Assembly: GCA_017853455.1 (NCBI GenBank) | Contig: JAFMJM010000027.1 | Location: 1 to 16,866, forward strand | Direction: 5' to 3' | Source: Acidimicrobiia bacterium | GTDB taxonomy: Bacteria > Actinomycetota > Acidimicrobiia > IMCC26256 > PALSA-555 | Length of the DNA: 16,866 nt | Part shown: piece by piece, positions 8,204 to 15,823 of the stretch | Position numbering within the stretch: position 1 is the stretch's first letter | How the letters are laid out: each line of letters begins with the position of its first letter | Translations under genes and position numbers: made by a program | The notes under the pieces: generated by a model | Told to the model about the DNA's origin: nothing | The model's database searches: none | What the model saw: only the letters and a program-made list of their open reading frames with translations

Positions 8204-8872
8204 CTACCCGAACGCCGCACGGGCGAGATCGGCGACGGCAGCGACCACCTGCTCGATCGTCATGCCGGTCGTGTCGACGACGTGGGCGTCGTCGGCCACC
8301 GCCAGCGGCGCCGCGGCCCGACCCGAGTCGAGCCGGTCGCGCCGCGCGAGGTCGGCGGCGATGGCCGCCTGGTCGGCCGAACGCCCGACCGCCGCCTCGT
8401 CACCGGCCCGACGCCGGGCGCGTTCCTCCTCGCTGGCGGTGAGGAACACCTTCAACGGCGCGTCCGGGAACACCACGGTCGTGATGTCGCGGCCCTCCAC
8501 CACGCCGCCGCCGTGGTCGACCATCCAGGCCCGCTGCGCCTCGACGAGCACCGCCCGCACCTCGGGGTGGGCCGACACCGCCGAGACGGCGCCGGTGACC
8601 TCGGGGCCCCGGATCTCGGCCCGGACGTCCCGGCCGTCGAGCACCACGGCCCCGGCCGGTCCGAGCCCGATCGAGCTGCGGGCGGCGAGCGCACCGAGGG
8701 CCGCCGCGTCGTCGAGGGGCACGCCCTGCTCGAGGGCGGCGAGGGTCACGACCCGGTACATGGCCCCGGTGTCGAGCACCTCGAGCCCGAGCGCCTCGGC
8801 GGTGAGGCGCGCCACGGTCGACTTGCCCGAACCGGCCGGCCCGTCGATGGCCACGATGCGCGGTGCGCTCAC
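8204..8872 (-). CDS. cmk: Cytidylate (CMP/dCMP) kinase
   Basis: Cmk phosphorylates CMP and dCMP using ATP. The 222-residue product has the P-loop GPAGSGKST (11-19), the DTGAMYR motif that begins the CMP-binding part, then DGRDVR and the GRDITTVVFPDA block. ASEEERARRR marks the lid region. Length is typical. The GTG start at 8872 overlaps the aroA stop in a GTGA quartet. The neighbourhood aroA-cmk-plsC is conserved in many bacteria, and cmk also belongs to the actinobacterial scpA-scpB-rluB-cmk-der group. Confidence 0.97.
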   Translation of the reverse strand: MSAPRIVAIDGPAGSGKSTVARLTAEALGLEVLDTGAMYRVVTLAALEQGVPLDDAAALGALAARSSIGLGPAGAVVLDGRDVRAEIRGPEVTGAVSAVSAHPEVRAVLVEAQRAWMVDHGGGVVEGRDITTVVFPDAPLKVFLTASEEERARRRAGDEAAVGRSADQAAIAADLARRDRLDSGRAAAPLAVADDAHVVDTTGMTIEQVVAAVADLARAAFG

Positions 8873-10191
8873 GCACCCTCCTCGGTGATCTGCCCACCGA
8901 GACCGGCCAGGTGGTCGGCGAACTCGGGGTACGAGATGGCGACGGCGTCGGCGCCGGCGACGGTCGACGGGCCCGCCAGCGCGAGGGCGGCGACGGCGCC
9001 GGCCATCGCGATGCGGTGGTCACCGTGGCCGGTGAACGCCGCGCCGATGACCCCGGCCCCGGATCCCGACCCGCGTCCACCGATCCGCAGACCGTCGGGG
9101 GTCCCCGCGACGTCGACGCCCAGGCGGGCCAGTTCGACCTCGAGGGTGGCGATGCGGTCGGACTCCTTCACCCGCAGCTCGGCGGCGTCGCGGATCTCGC
9201 TGGGTCCGTCGGCGAATGCCGCCGCCACGGCGAGCACCGGCAGCTCGTCGACGATGCCTTCGGAGCTGGTGATGACCGTGCCGGTGAGCGGTGCCGACCG
9301 CACCTCGACGTCGCCGACCGGCTCACCGGCCCGGGTGCCGGCGGGGTGCACGACGATGTCGGCGCCCATGGCGCGCAGCACGTCGAGGTAGGCGATCCGT
9401 CCCGGATTGCACAGCACGTCGGTCAGGACCAGGTGCGATCCCGGCACGATCGCCGCGGCCACGACGAAGAACGCGACGCTCGACGGATCGGCGGGCACCG
9501 CCAGGTGGAGGGGGGCGATCGCCCCGGCCCGGACCCGCGTCGTGCGGTCGTCGACCACCTCGACCGGCGCGCCCTGGGAGATCAGCATCCGCTCGGTGTG
9601 GTCACGGCTCGGCGCCGGCTCGACGATCTCGGTCACGCCGCTGGCCTGCAGGCCGGCCAGCACCAGCGCGGTCTTGACCTGACCGCTCGCCACCGACAAC
9701 TCGTGGCGGGCACCGTGCAGATCGCCCCCGCGCACCACGAGCGGTGCGAGGCGACCGCCGTCACGACCGTCGACGTGTGCCCCCATCGCCCGCAGCGGAT
9801 CGACCACCCGGGCCATCGGCCGACCCGACAGCGAGCCGTCGCCGGTGAGGACCGTCAGGAACGGCCGGCCCGCCGCGAGGCCGGCGAGGAAGCGCAGGGT
9901 CGTCCCGGAGTTGCCGCAGTCGAGCACGCCCGCCGGCTCGGTCAGGCCGGCGAATCCGGCACCCGCCACCTCGACCACACCGTCGGGGCCGTCGGCGATC
10001 CGCACCCCGAGGGCGGCCAGCGCCGACCGGGTGCTCGCGACGTCGCGACCGGTCCCGAGGTCCGACAGGCGGCTCGGACCGTCGGCGATCGCCGCGCACA
10101 CGAGCGCCCGGTGCGACACGCCCTTGCACCCCGGGACCCGCAGACGCCCGGTGAGCGGCGCGCCGCCCGCGATCCGCCAGGTCGTGCTCAC
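8869..10191 (-). CDS. aroA: 3-phosphoshikimate 1-carboxyvinyltransferase (EPSP synthase)
   Basis: AroA joins shikimate-3-phosphate and phosphoenolpyruvate to EPSP in the shikimate pathway. The 440-residue product shows LDCGNSGTTLRFL, GDGSLSGRPM, SGQVKTALVLAGL, RDHTERML, EGIVDELPVLAVAAAFADG, RVKESDRI and GHGDHRIAM, all in family order. The N-terminal signature reads PGCKGVSHR. The catalytic-site lysine is present (K23), but the usually invariant serine after it is glycine (G24) and the serine before it is cysteine. The rest of the active site looks intact, so I expect an active enzyme. GTG at 10191 overlaps the tyrA stop (GTGA), and the stop overlaps the cmk start. Confidence 0.96.
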   Translation of the reverse strand: MSTTWRIAGGAPLTGRLRVPGCKGVSHRALVCAAIADGPSRLSDLGTGRDVASTRSALAALGVRIADGPDGVVEVAGAGFAGLTEPAGVLDCGNSGTTLRFLAGLAAGRPFLTVLTGDGSLSGRPMARVVDPLRAMGAHVDGRDGGRLAPLVVRGGDLHGARHELSVASGQVKTALVLAGLQASGVTEIVEPAPSRDHTERMLISQGAPVEVVDDRTTRVRAGAIAPLHLAVPADPSSVAFFVVAAAIVPGSHLVLTDVLCNPGRIAYLDVLRAMGADIVVHPAGTRAGEPVGDVEVRSAPLTGTVITSSEGIVDELPVLAVAAAFADGPSEIRDAAELRVKESDRIATLEVELARLGVDVAGTPDGLRIGGRGSGSGAGVIGAAFTGHGDHRIAMAGAVAALALAGPSTVAGADAVAISYPEFADHLAGLGGQITEEGA

Positions 10192-11276
10192 GTGAGCACC
10201 CGCCGGGCGTGGTGGTAGCCGCGGGCGGTGAGCGCGTCCTCGAACACGTCGACGCCGGCTTCGGGGACGACCAGCACGAGCACGCCCGCCTCGCCCTCGG
10301 CGGAGTGGGCGATCTCGAGGTCGAGGATGTTGACCCCGAGCTCGCCCGCCGCGGTGGTGACCTCGGCCAGCACCCCCGGCCGGTCGGGCACCGGCACGCG
10401 CAGTTCCACGAGCGCGGCGCCGGCACGCGTGCCGGTCGGCAGGTTGCGCCGGGCCGCCCGCGCCCGCTCGAGCAGGTCGAGCAGGCCGGCCCGGTCACCC
10501 GCGGCGACCTGGTCGCGCACGGCCGACAGGGCCACCAGGTACTCGTCGAGCGCGTCGACGATGGCGTCGTGGTTGGCGACGCAGATGTCGGGCCAGATCG
10601 CCGGGTGCCCAGAAGCGATCCGGGTCATGTCGCGGAAGCCACCGGCGGCGAGCCGCAACAAGGTCGCCTGCTCCTCGCCGCGGCCCGCGGCGACGTCCAT
10701 CAGGGTCGAGGCGGCCAACTGGGGCACGTGACTCACCACGGCGACCAGGGCGTCGTGGTGCCGGGGACCGACCGCGATCGTCTCTGCCCCCAGCGAGCCG
10801 ACGAAGGCGCGCACGGCCCCGAGCACGGCGTCGGGAGTGGCGGGGGTCGGGGTCAGGACCCAGGTGGCCCCGACGAACATCTCGGCGTCGGCGCCGTCGA
10901 GGCCGTCCTGCTCCGACCCGGCCATCGGGTGCCCGCCCACGAAGCGCCCGGCGGCATCCGGGTGCGACGCGACCACGGCCTCGACCACCGCACCCTTGAC
11001 CGACGCCACGTCGGTCACCAGCGTGGCGCCGGCGTCGAGCGCCGCTCCCACCACCGTGGCGGCCTGGCCGACCGGCGTGGCCACCACGACGAGATCCGCG
11101 CCGGCGACAGCCGCGGCGAGATCGGGGGCGGTCTCGTCGACCACCCCCAGGGCCGCCGCCCGCTCCAGGCGCTCACGGTCGAGGTCGAATCCGACCACCG
11201 TGTGGCCCGCCGACCGAGCCGCCAGGCCGACCGATCCGCCGATGAGCCCCGTCCCGACGACGGCGACGCGGCTCAC
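10188..11276 (-). CDS. tyrA: Prephenate dehydrogenase with C-terminal ACT domain
   Basis: TyrA oxidatively decarboxylates prephenate to 4-hydroxyphenylpyruvate for tyrosine synthesis. The 362-residue product starts with a Rossmann NAD(P) motif GTGLIGGSVG (8-17), then DVASVKG, the GGHPMAGSE block, SHVPQLAAS and the helical dimerisation domain. An ACT domain fills the C-terminus from about residue 285 (LRVPVPDRPGVLAEVT, GVNILDLEI) and probably senses tyrosine or another amino acid. GTG at 11276 (MSRVAVVG) overlaps the aroH stop in a GTGA quartet and sits correctly before the Rossmann motif. A longer in-frame start would run into aroH. It may prefer prephenate or arogenate; the sequence alone does not settle this. 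Confidence 0.94.
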   Translation of the reverse strand: MSRVAVVGTGLIGGSVGLAARSAGHTVVGFDLDRERLERAAALGVVDETAPDLAAAVAGADLVVVATPVGQAATVVGAALDAGATLVTDVASVKGAVVEAVVASHPDAAGRFVGGHPMAGSEQDGLDGADAEMFVGATWVLTPTPATPDAVLGAVRAFVGSLGAETIAVGPRHHDALVAVVSHVPQLAASTLMDVAAGRGEEQATLLRLAAGGFRDMTRIASGHPAIWPDICVANHDAIVDALDEYLVALSAVRDQVAAGDRAGLLDLLERARAARRNLPTGTRAGAALVELRVPVPDRPGVLAEVTTAAGELGVNILDLEIAHSAEGEAGVLVLVVPEAGVDVFEDALTARGYHHARRVLT

Positions 11277-11635
11277 GCCGGCAGGTCGGTCCGCAGGGAG
11301 CGCGCGTCGCCCAGGTAGACGTGCTGCACCTCGGCCCGGGACCGGTCGCTGTAGCAATGCACCAGGATCCGCACGCAGCGGGGCAGACCGCCGACCACCT
11401 CGGCCTCGCGGGCGCCGAGCAGGGGCACGTCGTCGAACCCGAGGGCCCGCACCGCGGACGCCGGGTAGATGGCGTCGAGGTCGTCGGTGGTGGTGACGAT
11501 GACGCTCACGAGGTCGTCGTCGGTGACGCCGTTGCGGTCGAGCAGCGCGCCGAACAACTCCTGGACCTTCTGCTGGATCTCCGCGGCGGAGTTCTCGTCG
11601 CAGGTGGTCGCCCCGCGCAGGCCCACGATCCTCAC
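11273..11635 (-). CDS. aroH: Chorismate mutase, AroH class
   Basis: This monofunctional mutase converts chorismate to prephenate, the substrate of TyrA encoded next to it. The 120-residue product aligns along its length with the Bacillus subtilis AroH type. The active-site residues correspond: R7 in RGATT, E77, R89 in CVRI and Y107 in HVYL. This trimeric fold is unrelated to the common AroQ helical mutases. GTG at 11635 lies 10 nt after the rluB stop. It has no Shine-Dalgarno but has a TAGCCT hexamer 7 nt upstream, so it may head its own leaderless transcript aroH-tyrA-aroA-cmk-plsC. Confidence 0.95.
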   Translation of the reverse strand: MRIVGLRGATTCDENSAAEIQQKVQELFGALLDRNGVTDDDLVSVIVTTTDDLDAIYPASAVRALGFDDVPLLGAREAEVVGGLPRCVRILVHCYSDRSRAEVQHVYLGDARSLRTDLPA

Positions 11636-11642
11636 CCGGGCG

Positions 11643-11648
11643 AGGCTA
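11643..11648 (-). promoter_or_regulatory. Internal -10 element TAGCCT before aroH
   Basis: TAGCCT on the minus strand ends 7 nt before the GTG of aroH. Its first three bases are the TAG stop codon of rluB. It would let the aromatic acid genes be transcribed separately from scpA-scpB-rluB. No clear -35 is visible. Confidence 0.5.
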
Positions 11649-12404
11649 CCGCGACCCGCTCCGGGCCTCCGGGTCCGTCGCCGCCTCCGCCAGGCGCCGG
11701 ACCTCGGCCGTGGTCAACGCCCGCCACTCCCCCGGCCCCAGGTCGGGATCACGCAGCGGCCCGATCCGGATCCGCACCAGACGCCGGACCGGATGGCCCA
11801 CGACGTCGAGCATCCGCCGGACCTGCCGGTTGCGGCCCTCGTGGATGGCCACCGTGACCGCACTGCGCACGTCGTCGCCCTGGACCAGGCTGACGCGGGC
11901 CGGGGCGGTCGGCCCGTCGTCGAGTTCGACCCCCTCCCGCAGCCGCCGCAACGCTCCGGGGCTCGGCCGACCCTCGACCTCGACCAGGTACTCCTTCTCC
12001 ACCCCGTGGCGGGGATGCATGAGCAGCTGGGCCAGGTCGCCGTCGTTGGTCATGACGATCAGGCCCTCGCTGTCGGCGTCGAGGCGCCCCACGGGATAGA
12101 CCCGGGGCTCGCCCGGCACGAGGTCGACGACCGTACGCCGGCCCTGCGGGTCGCGGGCGGTGCTGACCACCCCGACCGGCTTGTTGAGGAGGTAGTGCAC
12201 CAGGTCGGCCCGGGCGGCGACGAGCACGCCGTCGACCTCGAGGCGCTGCGTCGCCGGATCGACCCGGTCGCCGAGCACCGCCACCGCGCCGTCGACGGTC
12301 ACCCGACCGTCACCGATCAGGTCCTCGCAGACCCGCCGCGACCCGTAGCCGCAGCGCGCCAGGACCTTCTGGATGCGCTCGGGCCCGTCAGGCGTCGTCG
12401 GCAC
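11646..12404 (-). CDS. rluB: rRNA pseudouridine synthase, RsuA/RluB family
   Basis: Enzymes of this family isomerise a uridine in 23S rRNA (RluB type) or 16S rRNA (RsuA type). The 252-residue product has an N-terminal S4 RNA-binding domain (about 8-55; RIQKVLARCGYGSRR). The catalytic domain has LNKPVGVVST, GRLDADSEGL with catalytic D109, NDG, KEYLV and EGRNRQVRRM. Position after scpA-scpB matches the actinobacterial RluB homologue. The start is uncertain: GTG 12404 overlaps scpB by 17 bp, and GTG 12419 would add five residues. Longer frames are antiparallel artefacts inside scpB. Target rRNA position is inferred from family only. Confidence 0.92.
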   Translation of the reverse strand: MPTTPDGPERIQKVLARCGYGSRRVCEDLIGDGRVTVDGAVAVLGDRVDPATQRLEVDGVLVAARADLVHYLLNKPVGVVSTARDPQGRRTVVDLVPGEPRVYPVGRLDADSEGLIVMTNDGDLAQLLMHPRHGVEKEYLVEVEGRPSPGALRRLREGVELDDGPTAPARVSLVQGDDVRSAVTVAIHEGRNRQVRRMLDVVGHPVRRLVRIRIGPLRDPDLGPGEWRALTTAEVRRLAEAATDPEARSGSR

Positions 12405-13194
12405 CGTCGTCCGGTCCACCCGCTGCGGGCTCGGCGTCGGTCGCGGCCTCGGGGCCGGCCTCGGCCTCGGCCTCGGGAGCGGCCTCCGTGACCGGCACGT
12501 CCTCGACCTCGACGGCGTCGAGGCGCGGGTCGTTGTCGGCGCGCAGGCCCCGCTCCAGCGCCTCGACCACCTCGGGCCCCGGGATGAAGTCACCGAGCGA
12601 CGGCAGGTCGGCGAGGCTGGCCAGACCGAGCCGCTCGAGGAACCGGGGCGTGGTGCCGTTGAACGTGGCGAGGCCCGGACCGGGGTCGCGGCCGACCTCG
12701 GCGACGTAGCCGCGCTTGACCAGCGTGGCGAGCGTCGACTCGACGTTGACGCCGCGGATCGCCGAGATCTGCCCACGGGTGATCGGCTGCTTGTAGGCGA
12801 CGATGGCGAGCGTCTCGAGCGCCGAACCCGACAGGCGCACGTGCTGGCCTTCCAGGACGAACTGCTCGACGTACTCGGCGACGTCGGGGTGGGTCTGGTA
12901 GCGGTAGCCGCCCGCCACCTCGGCGAGCACGAAGCCGCGCCCCTCGCGCTGGTACTCGTCGGCGAGCTCGCGGCAGATCGCGGCCACCACGTCGACGCTG
13001 CACTCGACCAGCTCGGCGAGATCGTGGGCCGGGACGGGCTCGGTGGCGGCCAGCACGACCGCCTCGATCGCCCGCCGGGCCTCGACCCGCGCGTCGGCGG
13101 GGTCGACCGGGGGCGGACCCTGCTCCACCGGGAACGCGGGGGAACCCGCGTGGTGGACGGCCGGAAATGCGGGGCGCGGTGCGGACTCGCTCAC
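12388..13194 (-). CDS. scpB: Segregation and condensation protein B
   Basis: ScpB is the winged-helix partner of ScpA and SMC in the bacterial condensin complex. The 268-residue product has a nonconserved N-terminal extension of about 40 residues, then two winged-helix domains. The second contains the signature LSGSALETLAIVAYKQPITRGQI, here positions about 120-142, followed by IRGVNVESTLATLVKRGYV and the TTPRFLERLGL end motif. After about residue 225 comes an acidic, Ala/Glu/Pro-rich tail of low complexity. GTG at 13194 overlaps the scpA stop by 4 bp, so ScpA and ScpB are translationally coupled. Confidence 0.95.
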   Translation of the reverse strand: MSESAPRPAFPAVHHAGSPAFPVEQGPPPVDPADARVEARRAIEAVVLAATEPVPAHDLAELVECSVDVVAAICRELADEYQREGRGFVLAEVAGGYRYQTHPDVAEYVEQFVLEGQHVRLSGSALETLAIVAYKQPITRGQISAIRGVNVESTLATLVKRGYVAEVGRDPGPGLATFNGTTPRFLERLGLASLADLPSLGDFIPGPEVVEALERGLRADNDPRLDAVEVEDVPVTEAAPEAEAEAGPEAATDAEPAAGGPDDGADDA

Positions 13195-14147
13195 ACGGTC
13201 TCCTCGGTCGGGGTGTCGTCGTCGAGGGCGTCGGGACCGAACCGTGCCTCGAAGTCGGCCAGGAACTCGGCGTCGTCGCCGAGGTCGGAGAAGTCGTCGT
13301 CGGCCTCCGCCGCGACCCGGGGGCCCGGACCGGCGTCGACGTCGGCGTCGGCGACCAGGTCGGCGAGGTCGACGTCATGGTCCCAGTCGGCGATGCTCAC
13401 CGCGTCGAGCGCACGGGCCTCGGCCAGGCGGGTGACCTCGAGGTCGCCGAACGTCACGGCCTGGTCGATGTCGACCATCCCCTGCTTGAACAGCTCCAGC
13501 ACCGCCAGGAAGCGCACCACGGCCTCGACCCGGTCGGCGGCGCCGCGCACCAGCGTGCGGAACGACACCCGCGCCCCCGTGGGCAGACGGTCGAGGACGA
13601 CGGCGATGGCGTCGGCCACGCTGGCGCGCACCGGCGCGACGTGGAAGGTGTCGACCACCGGGGTCGGCTTGGGGGTCAGCGCCCGCTTCGCCGCCGCCGC
13701 CAACTGGGCGTGGGTCACGCGCGACAGCGGGTCGGGGACGAGCGAGCGGTACGGCTCCTCGGGCCCGGCGACCCGGGCGACGCTGCGCGACGCACCCTCC
13801 ATGAGGGCGCCGAGGGCGTCGGCGGCGTCCTTGAACGTCTTGCACTCGAGCAGCCGGGCGAGCAGCAGGTCGCGGGCCTCGAAGCGCAGGAGCTCCTCGT
13901 CGAGGTCGGCCTCGGCCACCTCGGGGAGCAGGCGGCGGGCCTTGAGCTCGACGAGGGTGGCGGCGATCAGGAGGAACTCGGTCGCAACGTCGAGGTCGAG
14001 GGAGCCCATCCGCTCGACCTCGGTGATGTACTGGTCGACGATGCCCGCGAGCGAGAGCTCGAACAGCTCCACCTCGCTGCGCAGGATGAGGTGCAGCAGC
14101 AGGTCGAACGGCCCCTCGAAGACCGGGGTGCGCACCTCGTACGGCAT
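13191..14147 (-). CDS. scpA: Segregation and condensation protein A (kleisin)
   Basis: ScpA is the kleisin that bridges SMC heads and binds ScpB. The 318-residue product begins with VFEGPFDLLLHLI, the ScpA signature, followed by the SMC-neck-binding helices (EFLLIAATLVELKARRLLP). A C-terminal winged helix (about 185-250; FLAVLELFKQGMVDIDQ) follows. The last 65 or so residues are an acidic Asp/Ala-rich tail with an embedded FSDLGDDAEFLADFEARFG, longer than usual for ScpA. ATG at 14147 is preceded by TACCCT at 6 nt, which suggests a leaderless start at the head of the operon. Confidence 0.95.
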   Translation of the reverse strand: MPYEVRTPVFEGPFDLLLHLILRSEVELFELSLAGIVDQYITEVERMGSLDLDVATEFLLIAATLVELKARRLLPEVAEADLDEELLRFEARDLLLARLLECKTFKDAADALGALMEGASRSVARVAGPEEPYRSLVPDPLSRVTHAQLAAAAKRALTPKPTPVVDTFHVAPVRASVADAIAVVLDRLPTGARVSFRTLVRGAADRVEAVVRFLAVLELFKQGMVDIDQAVTFGDLEVTRLAEARALDAVSIADWDHDVDLADLVADADVDAGPGPRVAAEADDDFSDLGDDAEFLADFEARFGPDALDDDTPTEETV

Positions 14148-14153
14148 CGCCGG

Positions 14154-14159
14154 AGGGTA
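14154..14159 (-). promoter_or_regulatory. -10 element TACCCT of the scpA operon
   Basis: TACCCT ends 6 nt before ATG 14147 on the minus strand, in the 75-bp gap shared with divergent trpS. There is no recognisable -35. The hexamer and spacing repeat those found at the other operon heads here. Confidence 0.55.
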
Positions 14160-14208
14160 CCCCAGGGCGACGCCCGGGCGGGCTCCGGGGCCGGCCGGCC
14201 CACCCGGC

Positions 14209-14214
14209 TAGCGT
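14209..14214 (+). promoter_or_regulatory. -10 element TAGCGT of trpS
   Basis: TAGCGT ends 8 nt before the GTG of trpS. The sequence between contains no Shine-Dalgarno, so a leaderless or near-leaderless mRNA is likely. I see no T-box or leader peptide; there is no room for one in this gap. Confidence 0.5.
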
Positions 14215-14222
14215 CGGGCGCC

Positions 14223-15209
14223 GTGGCGAGGGTCTTCTCGGGCATCCAACCGACCGGTGACATGCACCTCGGGAACTACCTGGGGGCGGTGCGCCAGTGG
14301 GTCGCCGACCAGGACGCCCACGACGCCCTCTACTGCGTCGTCGACCTCCACGCCATCACCCTCCCCCACGATCCGGCCGAGCTGGCCGCCCGGACCCGGC
14401 GCACCGCCATGCTCCTGCTGGCCGCCGGGCTCGACCCGCACCGCTGCACCCTGTTCGTGCAGAGCCACGTGCGGGTCCACACCGAGTTGACGTGGGTCCT
14501 GAACTGCGTCGCCACCATGGGCGAGCTGCGCCGGATGACCCAGTTCAAGGACAAGGGGCAGGGGCAGGAGTCGGTCAGCGTCGGGCTGTTCGACTACCCG
14601 GTGCTCATGGCCGCCGACATCCTCGCCTACGACACCGACCGGGTCCCGGTGGGCGACGACCAGCGCCAGCACCTCGAGCTCGCCCGCGACATCGCCCTGC
14701 GCTTCAACCACCGGTTCGGCGAGACCCTCGTGGTCCCCGAGGCCGCCATCCCGCCGGTGGGGGCCCGCATCATGGACCTCGCCAACCCGACCGCCAAGAT
14801 GTCGAAGTCGGCCGAGTCCCCGACGGGCACCATCGCGCTCCTCGACGACCCGAAGTCGATCACCAAGCGCATCAAGAGCGCGGTGACCGACTCCGAGACC
14901 GAGGTCCGCTTCGACGTCGCCGCCAAGCCCGGCGTGTCGAACCTGCTGTCGATCCTCGGTGCGGTCACCGGCCGTGACCCCGAGACGCTCGCCGGCGACT
15001 TCACCGGCGGCTACGGCGGCCTCAAGACCGCCACCGCCGAGGCGGTGGTCGAGTTCCTCGCGCCGCTCCAGGAGCGCTACCGCGACCTCGAGGCCGACCC
15101 GGCCGGGGTCGACGCCGTGCTCGGCGAGGGTGCCGCCAAGGCCGAGGCGATCGCCGACGGGGTCATGGCCCGGGTCCGCGACGCCGTGGGCCTCCTCCCC
15201 CGCCCCTGA
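14223..15209 (+). CDS. trpS: Tryptophanyl-tRNA synthetase
   Basis: TrpS charges tRNA-Trp with tryptophan. The 328-residue product has the class I signature in HLGN form (15-18, in GDMHLGNYLGAV). It also has DLHAIT, the QFKDKG loop, LMAADILAYDTDRVPVGDDQ for tryptophan recognition and dimerisation, and KMSKS (192-196). Length is normal for the bacterial enzyme. GTG at 14223 places FSGIQPTG close to the N-terminus, as expected; the upstream open frame is antisense to scpA. The gene stands alone and ends 20 nt before a strong palindrome that may terminate it. Confidence 0.97.
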   Translation: MARVFSGIQPTGDMHLGNYLGAVRQWVADQDAHDALYCVVDLHAITLPHDPAELAARTRRTAMLLLAAGLDPHRCTLFVQSHVRVHTELTWVLNCVATMGELRRMTQFKDKGQGQESVSVGLFDYPVLMAADILAYDTDRVPVGDDQRQHLELARDIALRFNHRFGETLVVPEAAIPPVGARIMDLANPTAKMSKSAESPTGTIALLDDPKSITKRIKSAVTDSETEVRFDVAAKPGVSNLLSILGAVTGRDPETLAGDFTGGYGGLKTATAEAVVEFLAPLQERYRDLEADPAGVDAVLGEGAAKAEAIADGVMARVRDAVGLLPRP

Positions 15210-15229
15210 CCCCCACCCACCCACCCTTT

Positions 15230-15281
15230 CGTTGTTTGGGTGATTGTGGGGGCCAGAGGCCCCACAATCACCCAAACAACG
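15230..15281. terminator. 22-bp perfect palindrome between trpS and the HD gene (possible bidirectional terminator)
   Basis: Positions 15230-15251 and 15260-15281 are perfect reverse complements, with an 8-nt spacer that can add two more pairs (CC/GG around AGA). Flanking CCCACCC and GGGTGGG could extend the stem beyond a TTT bulge. It lies 20 nt after the trpS stop and 9 nt after the HD-gene stop, ideal for terminating both. No T-tract follows on either strand, so it could equally be a processing site or a dispersed palindromic element. A near-identical half-copy lies at 16842-16866. Confidence 0.75.
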
Positions 15282-15290
15282 GGGTGGGCG

Positions 15291-15821
15291 TCAGTCGTCG
15301 TCGGCGGCCACGAGCGCGGCGACCACGACGTCGGGCAGGTCGGCCTCGTGGTGACGCGCCGGGGTCTGGTGGACCGCCGCCCACCGGGCCGCCTCGTCGG
15401 AGCCACCGCACCGCCGGATCCGGTCGGCCCCGATCTCGGGGTGACGCAGGTACAACCCCACCCGTCGGGTGATCCCCCGGCGCTGCGACCAGGCGTCGGC
15501 CAGGTCGTGGCCGGCGACCGACCCGGCGAGGGTGGCGCCCACCCGACCCATCAATCCGAGCCGGGCGTCGACCTTGCCGATGTCGTGGAGCAGCGCAGCT
15601 TCGATCCAGCGCGGGTCGTCGGCGAACTCCGTACCCGCGAGCGCCGCCTGCACCCGGCGGGCGACCGCCACCGAGTGCCGCCGGTCGTGGGCGGGTTGAC
15701 GCGACCACACGGCGAACTCGTCGTCGGTGCACACCGAACGCACCCACGCGACGTCGACGGACCGCGGCGGACGCGGCGACAACGCCCCGAAGAACCGCCC
15801 GGCCAGGTGTCCGAACCGCAC
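15291..15821 (-). CDS. HD-domain protein, putative phosphohydrolase
   Basis: The 176-residue product carries an HD metal site: H49 (in DRRHSVAVARRV) and H79-D80 in ALLHDIGK. A further HPEIG and HQTPARHH follow near the C-terminus. HD proteins with HDIGK are usually metal-dependent phosphohydrolases acting on nucleotides; the substrate here is unknown. GTG at 15821 starts 2 nt after the stop of the M50 protease gene, so the two are coupled. The longer in-frame extension upstream is antiparallel to the protease and is not real. The gene ends 9 nt before the large palindrome. Confidence 0.82.
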   Translation of the reverse strand: MRFGHLAGRFFGALSPRPPRSVDVAWVRSVCTDDEFAVWSRQPAHDRRHSVAVARRVQAALAGTEFADDPRWIEAALLHDIGKVDARLGLMGRVGATLAGSVAGHDLADAWSQRRGITRRVGLYLRHPEIGADRIRRCGGSDEAARWAAVHQTPARHHEADLPDVVVAALVAADDD

Positions 15822-15823
15822 GC

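Noticed and set aside
14148..14222. T-box or tryptophan leader before trpS
   Set aside because: The gap to scpA is 75 bp and the -10 box sits 8 nt before the start codon, leaving no space for a leader RNA.
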